Assembly (NCBI GenBank): GCA_900545545.1
Contig: UQZO01000020.1
Coordinates: 1-37,612, forward strand
Direction: 5' to 3'
Source: an uncultured Subdoligranulum sp.
Lineage (GTDB): Bacteria; Bacillota; Clostridia; Oscillospirales; Ruminococcaceae
Length of the DNA stretch: 37,612 nucleotides
The first letter of the stretch is position 1. The number at the start of each line of letters is the position of its first letter. Of the stretch, positions 1 to 6,531 are shown in pieces. Made by a program: the position numbers and the translations under genes. The notes under the pieces were generated by a model. That model was not told the DNA's origin and did not search any database. It was given only the letters and a program-made list of their open reading frames with translations.

Positions 1-2
1 GT

Positions 3-833
3 CTGGAGGAGCACTTCCCCCATTCCATGGCCAACGCCGTGGTGGAGGAGGCCAAACGCCGGGGCCTGCGTCACGAGGAGCACCACTCCAAGGTGGAGTA
101 TCTGGTGGCCCACGGCATCGCCAGCACCGTCGATGAGGAGCGGGTTCTCATCGGCAGCGCCCACTTTGTCTTTGAGGATGAGGGCTGCGTTATTCCGGAG
201 GGCGAGCAGGAACGCTTTGATGCCCTGCCGCCGGAGTATTCCCACCTGTATCTGGCGGTTGGGGGACAGCTTGCCGCTGTGATCTGCATCTCCGACCCGC
301 TGCGGGAGGAGGCGAAGGAAGTCCTATCCGCCCTCCGCGCCCTGGGGATCACCAGTACCGTCATGCTTACCGGCGATAGTTACCGCACCGCCGCAGCCAT
401 TGCCGCCCAGGTGGGAGTGGACGACTTCCGCGCCGGAGTCCTTCCGGCGGACAAAGCGGAGTATGTGGCCCGGCTGCGCCGGGAGGGACATACTGTCCTG
501 ATGGTGGGCGACGGCATCAACGACTCACCGGCCTTATCCGAGGCGGATGCGGGCATTGCCATCAGCGACGGCGCCGCCATCGCCCGGGAGATCGCGGACA
601 TCACCATCGCTGCCGACAGCCTCTGGGAACTGGTGGAGCTGCGCCGGATCGCCATGGCTCTGATGGCGCGCATCCACTCCAATTATCGTTTTGTCATCAG
701 CTTCAATGGTGCTTTGATCGCTCTGGGCGCAGCCGGAGTCCTGCCGCCAGCCACCTCCGCCACGCTGCACAATCTTTCCACCTTGGGCGTCAGCCTGCGG
801 AGCATGAGCCGGCTGGTACTTCCGAAAATGTAG
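3..833 (+). CDS. Heavy-metal-translocating P1B-type ATPase, C-terminal part (5' truncated by window edge)
   Basis: The reading frame is open from base 3, so the gene starts before the window; the ATG at 27 is internal, since the codons before it (LEEHFPHS) belong to the family's conserved LEEHFPHS-type helix. The visible part holds the end of the ATP-binding domain, a TGDS motif and the hinge motif MVGDGINDSPAL that binds Mg2+ in all P-type ATPases, then the last two membrane helices with the HNLST segment typical of P1B pumps. It would use ATP to export a transition metal across the cytoplasmic membrane. Metal specificity cannot be given, because the CPC-type motif in transmembrane helix 6 lies outside the window. 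A strong hairpin follows the stop. Family assignment is secure; substrate is unknown. Confidence 0.9.
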   Translation: MEEHFPHSMANAVVEEAKRRGLRHEEHHSKVEYLVAHGIASTVDEERVLIGSAHFVFEDEGCVIPEGEQERFDALPPEYSHLYLAVGGQLAAVICISDPLREEAKEVLSALRALGITSTVMLTGDSYRTAAAIAAQVGVDDFRAGVLPADKAEYVARLRREGHTVLMVGDGINDSPALSEADAGIAISDGAAIAREIADITIAADSLWELVELRRIAMALMARIHSNYRFVISFNGALIALGAAGVLPPATSATLHNLSTLGVSLRSMSRLVLPKM

Positions 834-866
834 AGTGCAGAACTCTTTTGAAGGAATAAATACATA

Positions 867-915
867 ATGAGACTCGTAGGGGGAAAGGAAATTCCTCCTG
901 CGAGCCTCATTTTTC
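867..915 (+). terminator. Intrinsic terminator after the P1B ATPase
   Basis: A long, slightly imperfect inverted repeat (867-885 pairing with 892-910) is followed by a run of T. It sits 34 bases after the ATPase stop codon and would also end a transcript of the regulator remnant on the other strand. Confidence 0.8.
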
Positions 916-1012
916 TATCTTTTCTGGTGGTATAAATTCTAATAGATCGCCGATCCCACAATTCAACACCGTACAAAGCCTTGCGAGGACATCTATATCT
1001 AAACGAGTAATT
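907..1012 (-). pseudogene. C-terminal remnant of an XRE/Cro-CI family regulator
   Basis: On the minus strand, from about 1012 down to the TGA at 907-909, the frame reads RLDIDVLARLCTVLNCGIGD and then LLEFIPPEKIEK. This is the recognisable last helix and tail of small Cro/CI-type helix-turn-helix repressors (LCxxLNCxIGDLLEF). No N-terminal HTH or start codon is present; upstream sequence is low-complexity AT-rich DNA. It is probably a relic left by insertion or deletion of a mobile element. Only about 35 residues support the call. Confidence 0.55.
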
Positions 1013-1255
1013 ATGATTATTAGAATAATGATTAGAAAGATAAAAACAGGGCGGTATTATTCAGGACTCAAAGTATATTTACGATAAATGACGATAAAAA
1101 TTGATTCTTTTGAAGATTTCTTAAGAAAGCAAAGGGTAAAGAATGATAATTCGGCAAGAAAATAATATATTATTGTATAATCACATATAATATGTTATTA
1201 TTAAAAAAATGTTATTAAACGCATTGAATCTGTAGAGTGAAAGGGAGGAGCAGCT
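1013..1255. other. AT-rich intergenic region before the AbiE-like pair
   Basis: This stretch is much richer in A+T than the chromosome around it. It contains a TATAAT at 1176-1181 without a convincing -35, and a 9-bp direct repeat ATGTTATTA at 1192-1200 and 1209-1217. It likely holds the promoter and possibly the autoregulatory site of the downstream operon. A strong ribosome site (GGGAGGAG) precedes the ATG at 1256. Confidence 0.4.
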
Positions 1256-2215
1256 ATGGAATCGATCCAACTGAAACAAATGCTCGGTATTCCGATTCAG
1301 ATAACTCCTTGGGAGGGAAAGAATCAGCTTCCGCTGTACTTGGCATATGGAAGAAGCTTTGATGTTGTTTCGGCTGGTTCCATTCAGTTTATGCTGGTAA
1401 CTATGCAGCTGGATGGAAGGTTTAACATCCAGCAGATTGCCGGACAGGTGGAAAAAATAGCAAAGGCAACCAACATGACGGTGGCCCTAAACCTGTCAGA
1501 CATGACGCCATACCAGCGCAAGGCTATGATAGAGAAAGGCATTCCTTTTGTGATGCTGCCCGACCAGGTGTATCTGCCTTTTCTGGGCGTTGGTTTGCGA
1601 AAGCATGCGTTCAGGAAGGAAAGTGTGTCCTATGGGCGGCTTCAGGCAGTGGCTCAACAAGTATTTCTGTATCTGTTTTACCACAGAACATCTCTTGGAA
1701 TTAGCAAGAGCAATCTGGCAGAACGGCTGCACCTGACCAGAACCAGTATTACCCGGGCGATAGAACAGTTAGATTCTCTAGGAGTATTGGGAGAAAGAGA
1801 CAGTCTGCGCAGTCCGGTATGGTTGAATCCAAAGGCGGATTTGAAAAAGATTGTCCAAGAGGATCTGATTGATCCAGTACAGAGGCGGATCGTGATCCGA
1901 AGGAAGGACCTACCAAAAGCCGTGTGGCTTGCAGGAGAAAGCTGTTTGTCAGAGTACTCGATGCTAAACCCTCCGCATATGGAGGTATACGCTTGTGATA
2001 AAAAGAAAAGCTCTGCGCAGGCTTTTACAGTGGTGGACCCGGTGTGGGAGAATACCGATGGCTGTGTTCAGCTGGAATTGTGGAAATATTCCCCTGAACC
2101 ATTTGCCAAAAATGGAAGAGTCGATAAAATTTCTTTGTACTGCTCTTTAAGGCGGAACGCAGATGAAAGGGTTCAAGGAGAACTGGAAGCAATGTTGGAG
2201 GAAGTAGAATGGTAA
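1256..2215 (+). CDS. Winged-HTH protein, probable AbiEi-like antitoxin/regulator
   Basis: 319-residue protein with a winged helix-turn-helix at about residues 150-185 (GISKSNLAERLHLTRTSITR followed by AIEQLDSLGVL), of MarR-like form. The flanking N- and C-terminal regions match no domain I can name. Its stop codon overlaps the start of the next gene, which encodes an AbiEii-type nucleotidyltransferase, so the two are translationally coupled. In AbiE type IV toxin-antitoxin systems the first gene is a wHTH antitoxin that also represses its operon. The role here is inferred from gene order and the HTH. Base composition is lower in GC than its neighbours, consistent with horizontal transfer. A simple MarR-type regulator is the alternative. 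Confidence 0.65.
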   Translation: MESIQLKQMLGIPIQITPWEGKNQLPLYLAYGRSFDVVSAGSIQFMLVTMQLDGRFNIQQIAGQVEKIAKATNMTVALNLSDMTPYQRKAMIEKGIPFVMLPDQVYLPFLGVGLRKHAFRKESVSYGRLQAVAQQVFLYLFYHRTSLGISKSNLAERLHLTRTSITRAIEQLDSLGVLGERDSLRSPVWLNPKADLKKIVQEDLIDPVQRRIVIRRKDLPKAVWLAGESCLSEYSMLNPPHMEVYACDKKKSSAQAFTVVDPVWENTDGCVQLELWKYSPEPFAKNGRVDKISLYCSLRRNADERVQGELEAMLEEVEW

Positions 2216-2955
2216 AAGGTTTGGAATCGTTTATCGAGCAGTTCCGAGAGTTTCCCAACTGCTATACAGTCATTGGCGGTGCGGCCTGTGATATACTGAT
2301 GACGGAAGCTGGTTTGGAGTTTCGCGCTACGAAAGATATTGATATGATTCTTGTGCTGGAGGGCGATTTTCCAGGATTCGGGCACAAGTTCTGGGAATAC
2401 ATCAAGATGGGTGGTTATCGCTGCGGCTGGAAAAATAGTGAGTCGGTTCATTTTTATCGCTTCACGGAACCGCAGCGGCCGGATTTCCCAGTCCAGATTG
2501 AGCTGTTTTCCCGCAACCCGGATTACCATCTTGAAATACCGCAGGGCATCATACCGATCCATATTGATGATGAGACCTCAAGTCTTTCCGCTATCCTGCT
2601 GGATGATAATTACTACAGGTTGATGATGCAGGGGCGTAAGCAGGTTGAGGGAGTTACAGTCTTGGGAGCAGAGTATCTGATCCCTTTCAAAATGTACGCT
2701 TGGCTGGATCTGCGTCGCAGAAAAGAAGCAGGTGAACAGGTAGATAGTCGCAATCTCCGAAAGCATAAGCTGGATGTCTTTAGACTGCTACAGATTGTTC
2801 CGCAGAGTGTGAAAATTGCTGTCGGAAATGTAATTCAGGAAGATATAGCCGAATTTCTGAAGAGAATGGAAGAGGAAAATTTAAATCTGGGGCAGATTGG
2901 TATTCCAATGAGTAAAGAAGAAGCTCTTGAGCAGCTTCGTAGAATGTACTTATAA
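2209..2955 (+). CDS. Nucleotidyltransferase, AbiEii/AbiGii toxin-like
   Basis: 248-residue protein. Near the N-terminus it has the nucleotidyltransferase signature: GG at residues 23-24, then TKDIDMIL with the metal-binding aspartates D43 and D45, and a later PVQIELFSR strand. This is the DNA polymerase beta-type fold of the AbiEii/AbiGii toxin family. Such toxins are thought to transfer nucleotides to an RNA target (tRNA 3' ends for MenT relatives) and are held in check by the partner protein. Its ATG lies inside the last codons of the upstream HTH gene (7-base overlap), a sign of balanced co-translation. Low GC and the mobile-element neighbours fit a defence or stability cargo. Catalytic residues look intact. 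Toxicity is inferred. Confidence 0.7.
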   Translation: MVKGLESFIEQFREFPNCYTVIGGAACDILMTEAGLEFRATKDIDMILVLEGDFPGFGHKFWEYIKMGGYRCGWKNSESVHFYRFTEPQRPDFPVQIELFSRNPDYHLEIPQGIIPIHIDDETSSLSAILLDDNYYRLMMQGRKQVEGVTVLGAEYLIPFKMYAWLDLRRRKEAGEQVDSRNLRKHKLDVFRLLQIVPQSVKIAVGNVIQEDIAEFLKRMEEENLNLGQIGIPMSKEEALEQLRRMYL

Positions 2956-3179
2956 TAGAGCAATTTTGGCCTGTTGTGGTAAATAAAGATGATTGCAAGG
3001 ATATGCTACATTTGCCCGATTACATTGCACTTTTCCGTGGCAGAGCAATGGTTTCGCCTTCGCCTGCATGGCGAGGCAGGAGCGTGGTTGTCGCCAGATC
3101 GTTTCCCTCCCTTCCAAAGAAAACGGCGGCCCTCCCGAGCCGCCGCGTGTACTTCGGGCCAACATGGCCCGAGGTGCCA
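2956..3179. other. Intergenic region with hairpins, no convincing gene
   Basis: Holds two stem-loops: CGGCGGC/GCCGCCG (3124-3145) and an ACTTCGGGCC-type hairpin (3151-3174). The second nearly duplicates one at 3564-3588 and would end the minus-strand CD1845-like gene. A minus-strand frame of about 80 codons crosses it but has no ribosome site and no recognisable domain. Confidence 0.5.
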
Positions 3180-3470
3180 TCAGCTTACAAGGAACCGGCA
3201 CAGAGCGGATTTTCCGCCGTCCAGCACTCCGATCAGCGAACCGGCTGTCGCCTGTAAGCCATACGGAGAAAGCAGGAAAGCGAGGAACAGGAACACAAAC
3301 CCGCCCAGCGGTGTCGGTGTGAAAAAGAGGCCAATCCCGAGGACCGCAACAATGACCGAGGCAATCGTCAGGAAGAAAGCGCAGAGGTCAAAGAGGAACC
3401 AGCACAGGGCGGTCAGCAGAGCGAGGACAAGGGCAAAGGGAGCGGCGATTACTTTCAATATCATCTTCAT
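3180..3470 (-). CDS. CD1845-like small membrane protein of conjugative elements
   Basis: 96-residue hydrophobic protein beginning MKMILKVIAAPFALVLALLT, with about three membrane segments. The opening resembles the 'CD1845 family' proteins encoded on Clostridiales conjugative transposons; their function is unknown. A perfect AGGAGG stands before the ATG. It lies downstream of MobC on the same strand, separated by a hairpin, and carries its own hairpin after the stop. It supports reading this region as the remains of an integrative element. Confidence 0.7.
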   Translation of the reverse strand: MKMILKVIAAPFALVLALLTALCWFLFDLCAFFLTIASVIVAVLGIGLFFTPTPLGGFVFLFLAFLLSPYGLQATAGSLIGVLDGGKSALCRFLVS

Positions 3471-3563
3471 AGTGGAAACCTCCTTCTTATCTTTCTACCT
3501 ATATTTTACCATGTCTGCCCGGGGACATAAATGTTGCGAATGATTAGTGAAACCTGTCCCCGG

Positions 3564-3588
3564 ACTTCGGGCCATACTGGCCCGAAGT
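3564..3588 (-). terminator. Hairpin between mobC and the CD1845-like gene
   Basis: Perfect inverted repeat ACTTCGGGCC / GGCCCGAAGT with a 5-base loop. A near copy lies at 3151-3174, so each of the two minus-strand genes is followed by the same hairpin. Confidence 0.55.
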
Positions 3589-3643
3589 GGTAAAAAAGAG
3601 CAGGGCGGCAGGCCCATCCGTCCATGAACCTGCCGCCCTCGTC

Positions 3644-3985
3644 TTACTTTGCCACCAGCGCAGAGAGCTCCCGCAGGACCTCCGACACCTGCCCCCACAG
3701 CTTTTCATAGTCCCGCCGCAGGCCGTCTATTTCCTCCGGGTACACCCCGTAGGTGTTGGCATGAACCGCCACCTGATTGAGATTGTTGGAACAGCGGCGC
3801 TGCAAGGACACCAGCTCCTTGACCGGGGCAAGGTCTACATGGAGAATGTAGCCGTTGAGCGCCATTTTCCGTACATAGGCCCCGGTGTTGGAGATGCCGG
3901 CCTCGGCCATCCGCGCATGGATGGCGGCCAGCTCGTCCTCCGTGACCATCACATGAAGATGGACATTCCGCTTGCGGCCCGGCAT
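3644..3985 (-). CDS. mobC: MobC-like relaxosome accessory protein
   Basis: 113-residue protein opening MPGRKRNVHLHVMVTEDELA, followed by the ribbon-helix-helix-like segment and the MobC-type region with NNLNQVAVHANTYG. MobC proteins bind near oriT and help the relaxase open DNA during plasmid or ICE transfer. The start ATG overlaps the stop of the upstream small gene by one base (TAATG). The relaxase gene normally next in this operon is absent; a hairpin and the CD1845-like gene follow instead. The element therefore cannot mobilise itself with what is visible here. Confidence 0.8.
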   Translation of the reverse strand: MPGRKRNVHLHVMVTEDELAAIHARMAEAGISNTGAYVRKMALNGYILHVDLAPVKELVSLQRRCSNNLNQVAVHANTYGVYPEEIDGLRRDYEKLWGQVSEVLRELSALVAK

Positions 3986-4167
3986 TACCGTTCCAATTCC
4001 CGGCCCTTCCGGCGCTCCTTCGGCTCCTTGACCTTATCAAGCAGCTTCTTGTCCAGCTCCGGCGGCTCCGGGGGAAGGGGCGTGTTGTTCGGCACCCCGT
4101 CAATCATATTCTGGTTCTGCTCCGTGGAGAGCTCGGCGGTTTTCAGGTAATTGTCTTTTTCGTGCAT
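3985..4167 (-). CDS. Small hydrophilic protein upstream of mobC
   Basis: 60-residue, highly charged protein starting MHEKDNYLKTAEL. The start at 4167 is chosen because AGGAGG sits just ahead of it; an upstream ATG at 4191 has no ribosome site. It is rich in Pro, Glu and Lys with no membrane segment. It is one-base coupled to mobC, so it probably belongs to the mobilisation operon. Function unknown. Confidence 0.55.
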   Translation of the reverse strand: MHEKDNYLKTAELSTEQNQNMIDGVPNNTPLPPEPPELDKKLLDKVKEPKERRKGRELER

Positions 4168-4180
4168 GGCAGTCCTCCTA

Positions 4181-4390
4181 TCAGTCCTCATGGGTCTTGT
4201 GGTTCCGTTTCTGCCCGGGCTCCTTCGGCGGCTCCTGTCCCTTTGCCGCGCCCTCTTTGAGCCGGGCGGTGATAGACCGTTTCCTGTCCGGGTTGTCCGG
4301 GGCAGGCGTCAGCTCATAGTCCCTGACCTGTTTTCCGGTCAGGGGCTTTTTATAAATGGCTTCGCCCCATGCGTGAATCTGCAACCATCT
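4181..4390 (-). pseudogene. C-terminal fragment of a mobile-element protein
   Basis: The minus-strand frame ending at 4181 reads ...AWGEAIYKKPLTGKQVRDYE and continues with a charged tail rich in K, E, P and R, like the ends of large accessory proteins of Clostridiales conjugative elements. Upstream of about 4390 the composition changes abruptly to AT-rich DNA that belongs to a different gene on the other strand, so the N-terminal part has been lost. The stop lies 13 bases from the next start, as in an operon. Function unknown. Confidence 0.5.
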
Positions 4391-4705
4391 GAACACTCAG
4401 ATACATATACGGTTAAAATTATCTACAAGATATCAGATATATCACCAAAGGTGTGGCTGATTGCACCCGAACTTCAAAAAGTTGAAGGGAAAAGGCCCCA
4501 TCACATTTATGAAGTTGATGAGCAAGGCCGTTGTCGACTTTGCGTGTATGATCCTAAACTCAAGGAGTGGAACCAGCAAATGTTTATAGCAGATAGCTTT
4601 GTTCCCTGGATATGCACATGGCTTAATACTTATGAATATTGGGCTATTACTGGAGAGTGGCATTATGATGAAACAATACGCTCCGAAGGTAAAGTGAAAA
4701 GTTGA
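4391..4705 (+). pseudogene. 5'-truncated E2-like (ubiquitin-conjugating-like) protein, CBASS type
   Basis: From 4391 the plus frame encodes 104 residues with HHIY, then RLCVYDPKLKEW, then FVPWICTWLNTYEYW and TGEWHYDE. The order H-I-Y, L-C-x-Y-x-P, E-W, P-W, Y-E-x-W, T-G-x-W resembles the bacterial E2-like proteins of short type II CBASS anti-phage operons, with the cysteine (fragment residue 51) in the place of the E2 catalytic Cys. The roughly 40-50 N-terminal residues expected are missing: the frame continues leftward only through antisense of the mobile-element fragment. No cyclase or effector gene is nearby. Homology is judged from motif order only. Confidence 0.5.
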
Positions 4706-4736
4706 TGGGTAGGCCAAATCTGGTATAACCAAAACT

Positions 4737-4775
4737 GCAGGGGAGCATTCTCCAATCCAGAAGATGCTCCCCTGC
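4737..4775 (-). terminator. Terminator hairpin after the excisionase-like gene
   Basis: 12-bp perfect inverted repeat (GCAGGGGAGCAT 4737-4748, ATGCTCCCCTGC 4764-4775). On the minus strand it is followed by AGTTTTGG. It lies just past the stop of the minus-strand HTH gene. Confidence 0.7.
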
Positions 4776-4782
4776 TTAGGCA

Positions 4783-5004
4783 TTATTTCTTATTCTGCCT
4801 CGTCCCCGCTGCTGCAATCATCGCGTAGTGCTCTCTGCTTTTGCGGGTGATGCGGTTATAGTCCTCAGAAGTGAGAACGTCCAGCAGCCAGACTTTCGGC
4901 ACCATAAACCGTGGGCGGCGATGGATGGTGCGCAGACGGCCCTCGGTGCACCAGCGGGAGACGGTGTGTGGCGTGTAGCCGGTGAAGCGGGCAATCTGCT
5001 CCAC
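4783..5004 (-). CDS. Excisionase-like helix-turn-helix protein
   Basis: Small basic protein whose core reads VEQIARFTGYTPHTVSRWCT followed by EGRLRTIHRRPRFMV. This is the MerR/excisionase-type HTH (HTH_17) that binds att DNA and directs excision, or regulates element genes. The start is uncertain: the in-frame ATG gives MEQIARFTGY, but homology seems to extend upstream (ADAPDVLTVEQIAR) to within a few bases of the previous gene's stop at 5032, where a CTG codon lies at the expected start. A non-ATG start or an ATG-to-CTG mutation is possible. It is likely co-transcribed with the preceding HTH gene. Confidence 0.65.
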   Translation of the reverse strand: MEQIARFTGYTPHTVSRWCTEGRLRTIHRRPRFMVPKVWLLDVLTSEDYNRITRKSREHYAMIAAAGTRQNKK

Positions 5005-5031
5005 GGTCAGTACGTCGGGCGCGTCGGCCAG

Positions 5032-5406
5032 CTACTGTTCCAGATGGCGGCGGAGGAGCAGGCGGCTGACGATCTCGTAGTCGAGGGTACGGGTCAGGGA
5101 TACGGCGGGCGGTTTGCGCTGGGGATAGTTCTTATACCACCCGCTGGGAGGAGCATAATACTCCGGCTCGGTCAGACGGCGGCGCAGGTAGGTGGCCACG
5201 TCCGTTTTGGCGATCTTGTAGCAGCGGGTGCGCTTGCCGGTGTGGAGGCAGGGCACCAGACCGCTCTGGAGTAGATGTAGCGAGGTGCGGGTACCGATGT
5301 GGCGGGCAATGCGGAAGTTGTTGCGGCTCATGGGATCGGGATAGGGTGCCAGCAGCGCGTCGATCTCCTTTGCCAGCCGGTCCTGTGTAGTGGTTTGTTC
5401 GTTCAT
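5032..5406 (-). CDS. Helix-turn-helix protein of an integrated element
   Basis: 124 residues starting MNEQTTTQDRLAKEIDALLA; the start at 5406 has AAAGGAGA at good spacing. Residues 30-80 (ARHIGTRTSLHLLQSGLVPC followed by LHTGKRTRCYKI) form an excisionase-type winged HTH. The C-terminal part is basic. It is the gene nearest the attachment scar at 5755-5813 and is read away from it. With the downstream HTH gene it may form a recombination directionality or regulatory pair. No integrase gene is present in the window. Confidence 0.65.
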   Translation of the reverse strand: MNEQTTTQDRLAKEIDALLAPYPDPMSRNNFRIARHIGTRTSLHLLQSGLVPCLHTGKRTRCYKIAKTDVATYLRRRLTEPEYYAPPSGWYKNYPQRKPPAVSLTRTLDYEIVSRLLLRRHLEQ

Positions 5407-5754
5407 GGTCGGATTCTCCTTTGATGTTATTCGGACCCGGAGAAACCGTATCAGCACGACAAGATTCTTGAATTTTGGGATGCTTTTCTCGCCTGCGGGA
5501 AAATTTTATGCTGGGACAAAAGCCAGAACCCGCCCCGGCGGGCCGGATGCTGTGCCGGTTATCTTGCACGGGATCTTGCATTTTTCCCGGAAGGCGTTGC
5601 TTTTCTCCCCAAAGGATGGTACTATACTTTTACTTGTACCCACGCGGTTTTGTGAGCGGATGCGCCAGAAATCCGCGTGGCGTGGTCAAAATGGGCGGGA
5701 CGAAACGGCCCGTTTCGACCCTGGGGGAGCACAGACGGCATTGGGGACACAAAA
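5407..5754. other. Non-coding end of the integrated element
   Basis: No convincing gene. It contains inverted repeats CCACGCGG (5640-5647) / CCGCGTGG (5673-5680) and the 17-base palindrome CGAAACGGCCCGTTTCG (5701-5717), both within 115 bases of the tRNA fragment. They are candidates for integrase or excisionase binding sites. It should also contain the promoter of the HTH operon on the minus strand. Confidence 0.45.
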
Positions 5755-5813
5755 CTCGAAATGCTTTAGGTCTCGAGAGAGGCGCGTGGGTTCGACTCCC
5801 ACCATCTCCGCCA
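5755..5813 (+). pseudogene. 3' half of tRNA-Ser(CGA): attachment-site scar
   Basis: The sequence begins exactly at an anticodon loop, CTCGAAA (anticodon CGA 5757-5759). It continues with the 3' anticodon-stem strand TGCTT, a class II variable arm (GTCTC-GAGA-GAGGC), the T arm GTGGG-TTCGACT-CCCAC, the acceptor strand CATCTCC, discriminator G and CCA. The bases before it (CAAAA) cannot pair with TGCTT, and no D arm or 5' acceptor strand exists, so this is only the 3' half. This is what remains at the far end when an element integrates by crossover in a tRNA anticodon loop. The element then lies to the left and ordinary chromosome begins to the right. Confidence 0.8.
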
Positions 5814-5816
5814 GTG

Positions 5817-5845
5817 CCCAGGAGACTTATCTCCTGGGATTTTTT
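5817..5845 (+). terminator. Terminator of the tRNA-Ser locus
   Basis: Perfect 9-bp stem CCCAGGAGA / TCTCCTGGG with a CTTA loop, then ATTTTTTATTTT. It sits three bases after the CCA end of the tRNA fragment. Confidence 0.85.
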
Positions 5846-5968
5846 ATTTTCAATCTATCGGATTGGATGTTGTGGAAATAATAGCTCTGGACTATTTCTC
5901 TACGACAATATGATCATATCATAACGCGGCATAAACTGCTATAATCAAAAGAGACGAAGAATATGAGT

Positions 5969-6147
5969 TTATTGGTACAAAAAATCAATTATTCCATATA
6001 TAATCTTGAACAGCACCGACTTTCCGCTGCCGTTAGCGCCAACCAAGCCAACAGTTGTTCCCTGTTCTGCGAACAGGGAAACATTCTGAAGAATTGCCTG
6101 CCGCCAAAACTTTTTGATACATTCTTTATTTCAATATATGAACTCAT
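5969..6147 (-). pseudogene. ABC-transporter ATPase remnant (frameshifted, truncated)
   Basis: A real gene start is visible: AGGAGGGCAG then ATG at 6147, reading MSSYIEIKNVSKSFGG. After the GG the original frame is lost. One frame over it continues AILQNVSLFAEQGTTVGLVG and ANGSGKSVLFKIIYG, the Walker A loop of an ABC ATPase. A one-base deletion near 6105 explains this. Translation of the second frame ends at TAA 5969-5971, shortly after Walker A, so the Q-loop, signature and Walker B are gone. It is a dead relic; transport substrate unknown. Confidence 0.8.
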
Positions 6148-6199
6148 ATTCTGCCCTCCTACACGCAGTTCCATCCGTTGTCCTTCCCGCTGCCAGCCG

Positions 6200-6360
6200 G
6201 CGGCCGCCGCCTGACGGAAAACATCGTGTGTTTTGAACTGCGGCGGCGCGGTTACGCGGTTTATGTCGGAAAGAATGAAACAAAGGAAATTGATTTTGTG
6301 GCGGTGCGGCGCGGCGAGCGCATCTACGTACCGGTGTGCCGACAACGGCCGGAGAAATCG
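6200..6360 (+). pseudogene. C-terminal remnant of a DUF4143 AAA+ ATPase
   Basis: The plus frame reads TENIVCFELRRRGYAVYVGK and continues NETKEIDFVAVRRGERIYVPV. This is the restriction-endonuclease-like C-terminal module (E-I-D-F-V core) of the AAA+/DUF4143 family, usually written ENxVYxELxRRGY...EIDFV. Only about 50 of roughly 400 residues remain; the frame then runs into unrelated sequence. It abuts the ABC remnant, showing at least two deletions next to the attachment scar. Confidence 0.7.
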
Positions 6361-6428
6361 GATCGTACGATCTGCGTTGTCAGCAGAGGTATAAGGAAGC
6401 AGGGGTGAAGGCTGCGCCGGAACCGGGC

Positions 6429-6459
6429 TTGACCGGTAGGCGCTACCGTATGCTATCCT
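6429..6459 (+). promoter_or_regulatory. MerR-type promoter with 19-bp spacer and spacer palindrome
   Basis: -35 TTGACC (6429-6434) and -10 TATCCT (6454-6459) are 19 bases apart. The spacer holds the perfect dyad CGGTAG-GCG-CTACCG (6434-6448). An overlong spacer with a palindrome between the boxes is the hallmark of promoters untwisted by MerR-family activators. It is 73 bases upstream of the decarboxylase-family gene. Confidence 0.6.
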
Positions 6460-6531
6460 GTTTATACAGTGCCGTATCGGGCAGGCGGGATGCAGCCTAC
6501 CACCCGGCGCACAACAGGAGGTATGAACGTT

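Noticed and set aside
2950..3201. Minus-strand frame of about 83 codons
   Set aside because: Similar translations are often annotated in Clostridia, but it has no ribosome site, spans two hairpins and shows no domain; probably repeated element DNA.
5755..5813. tmRNA 3' end
   Set aside because: The T arm and CCA fit a tmRNA too, but the CTCGAAA anticodon loop and a class II variable arm fit tRNA-Ser(CGA) better.
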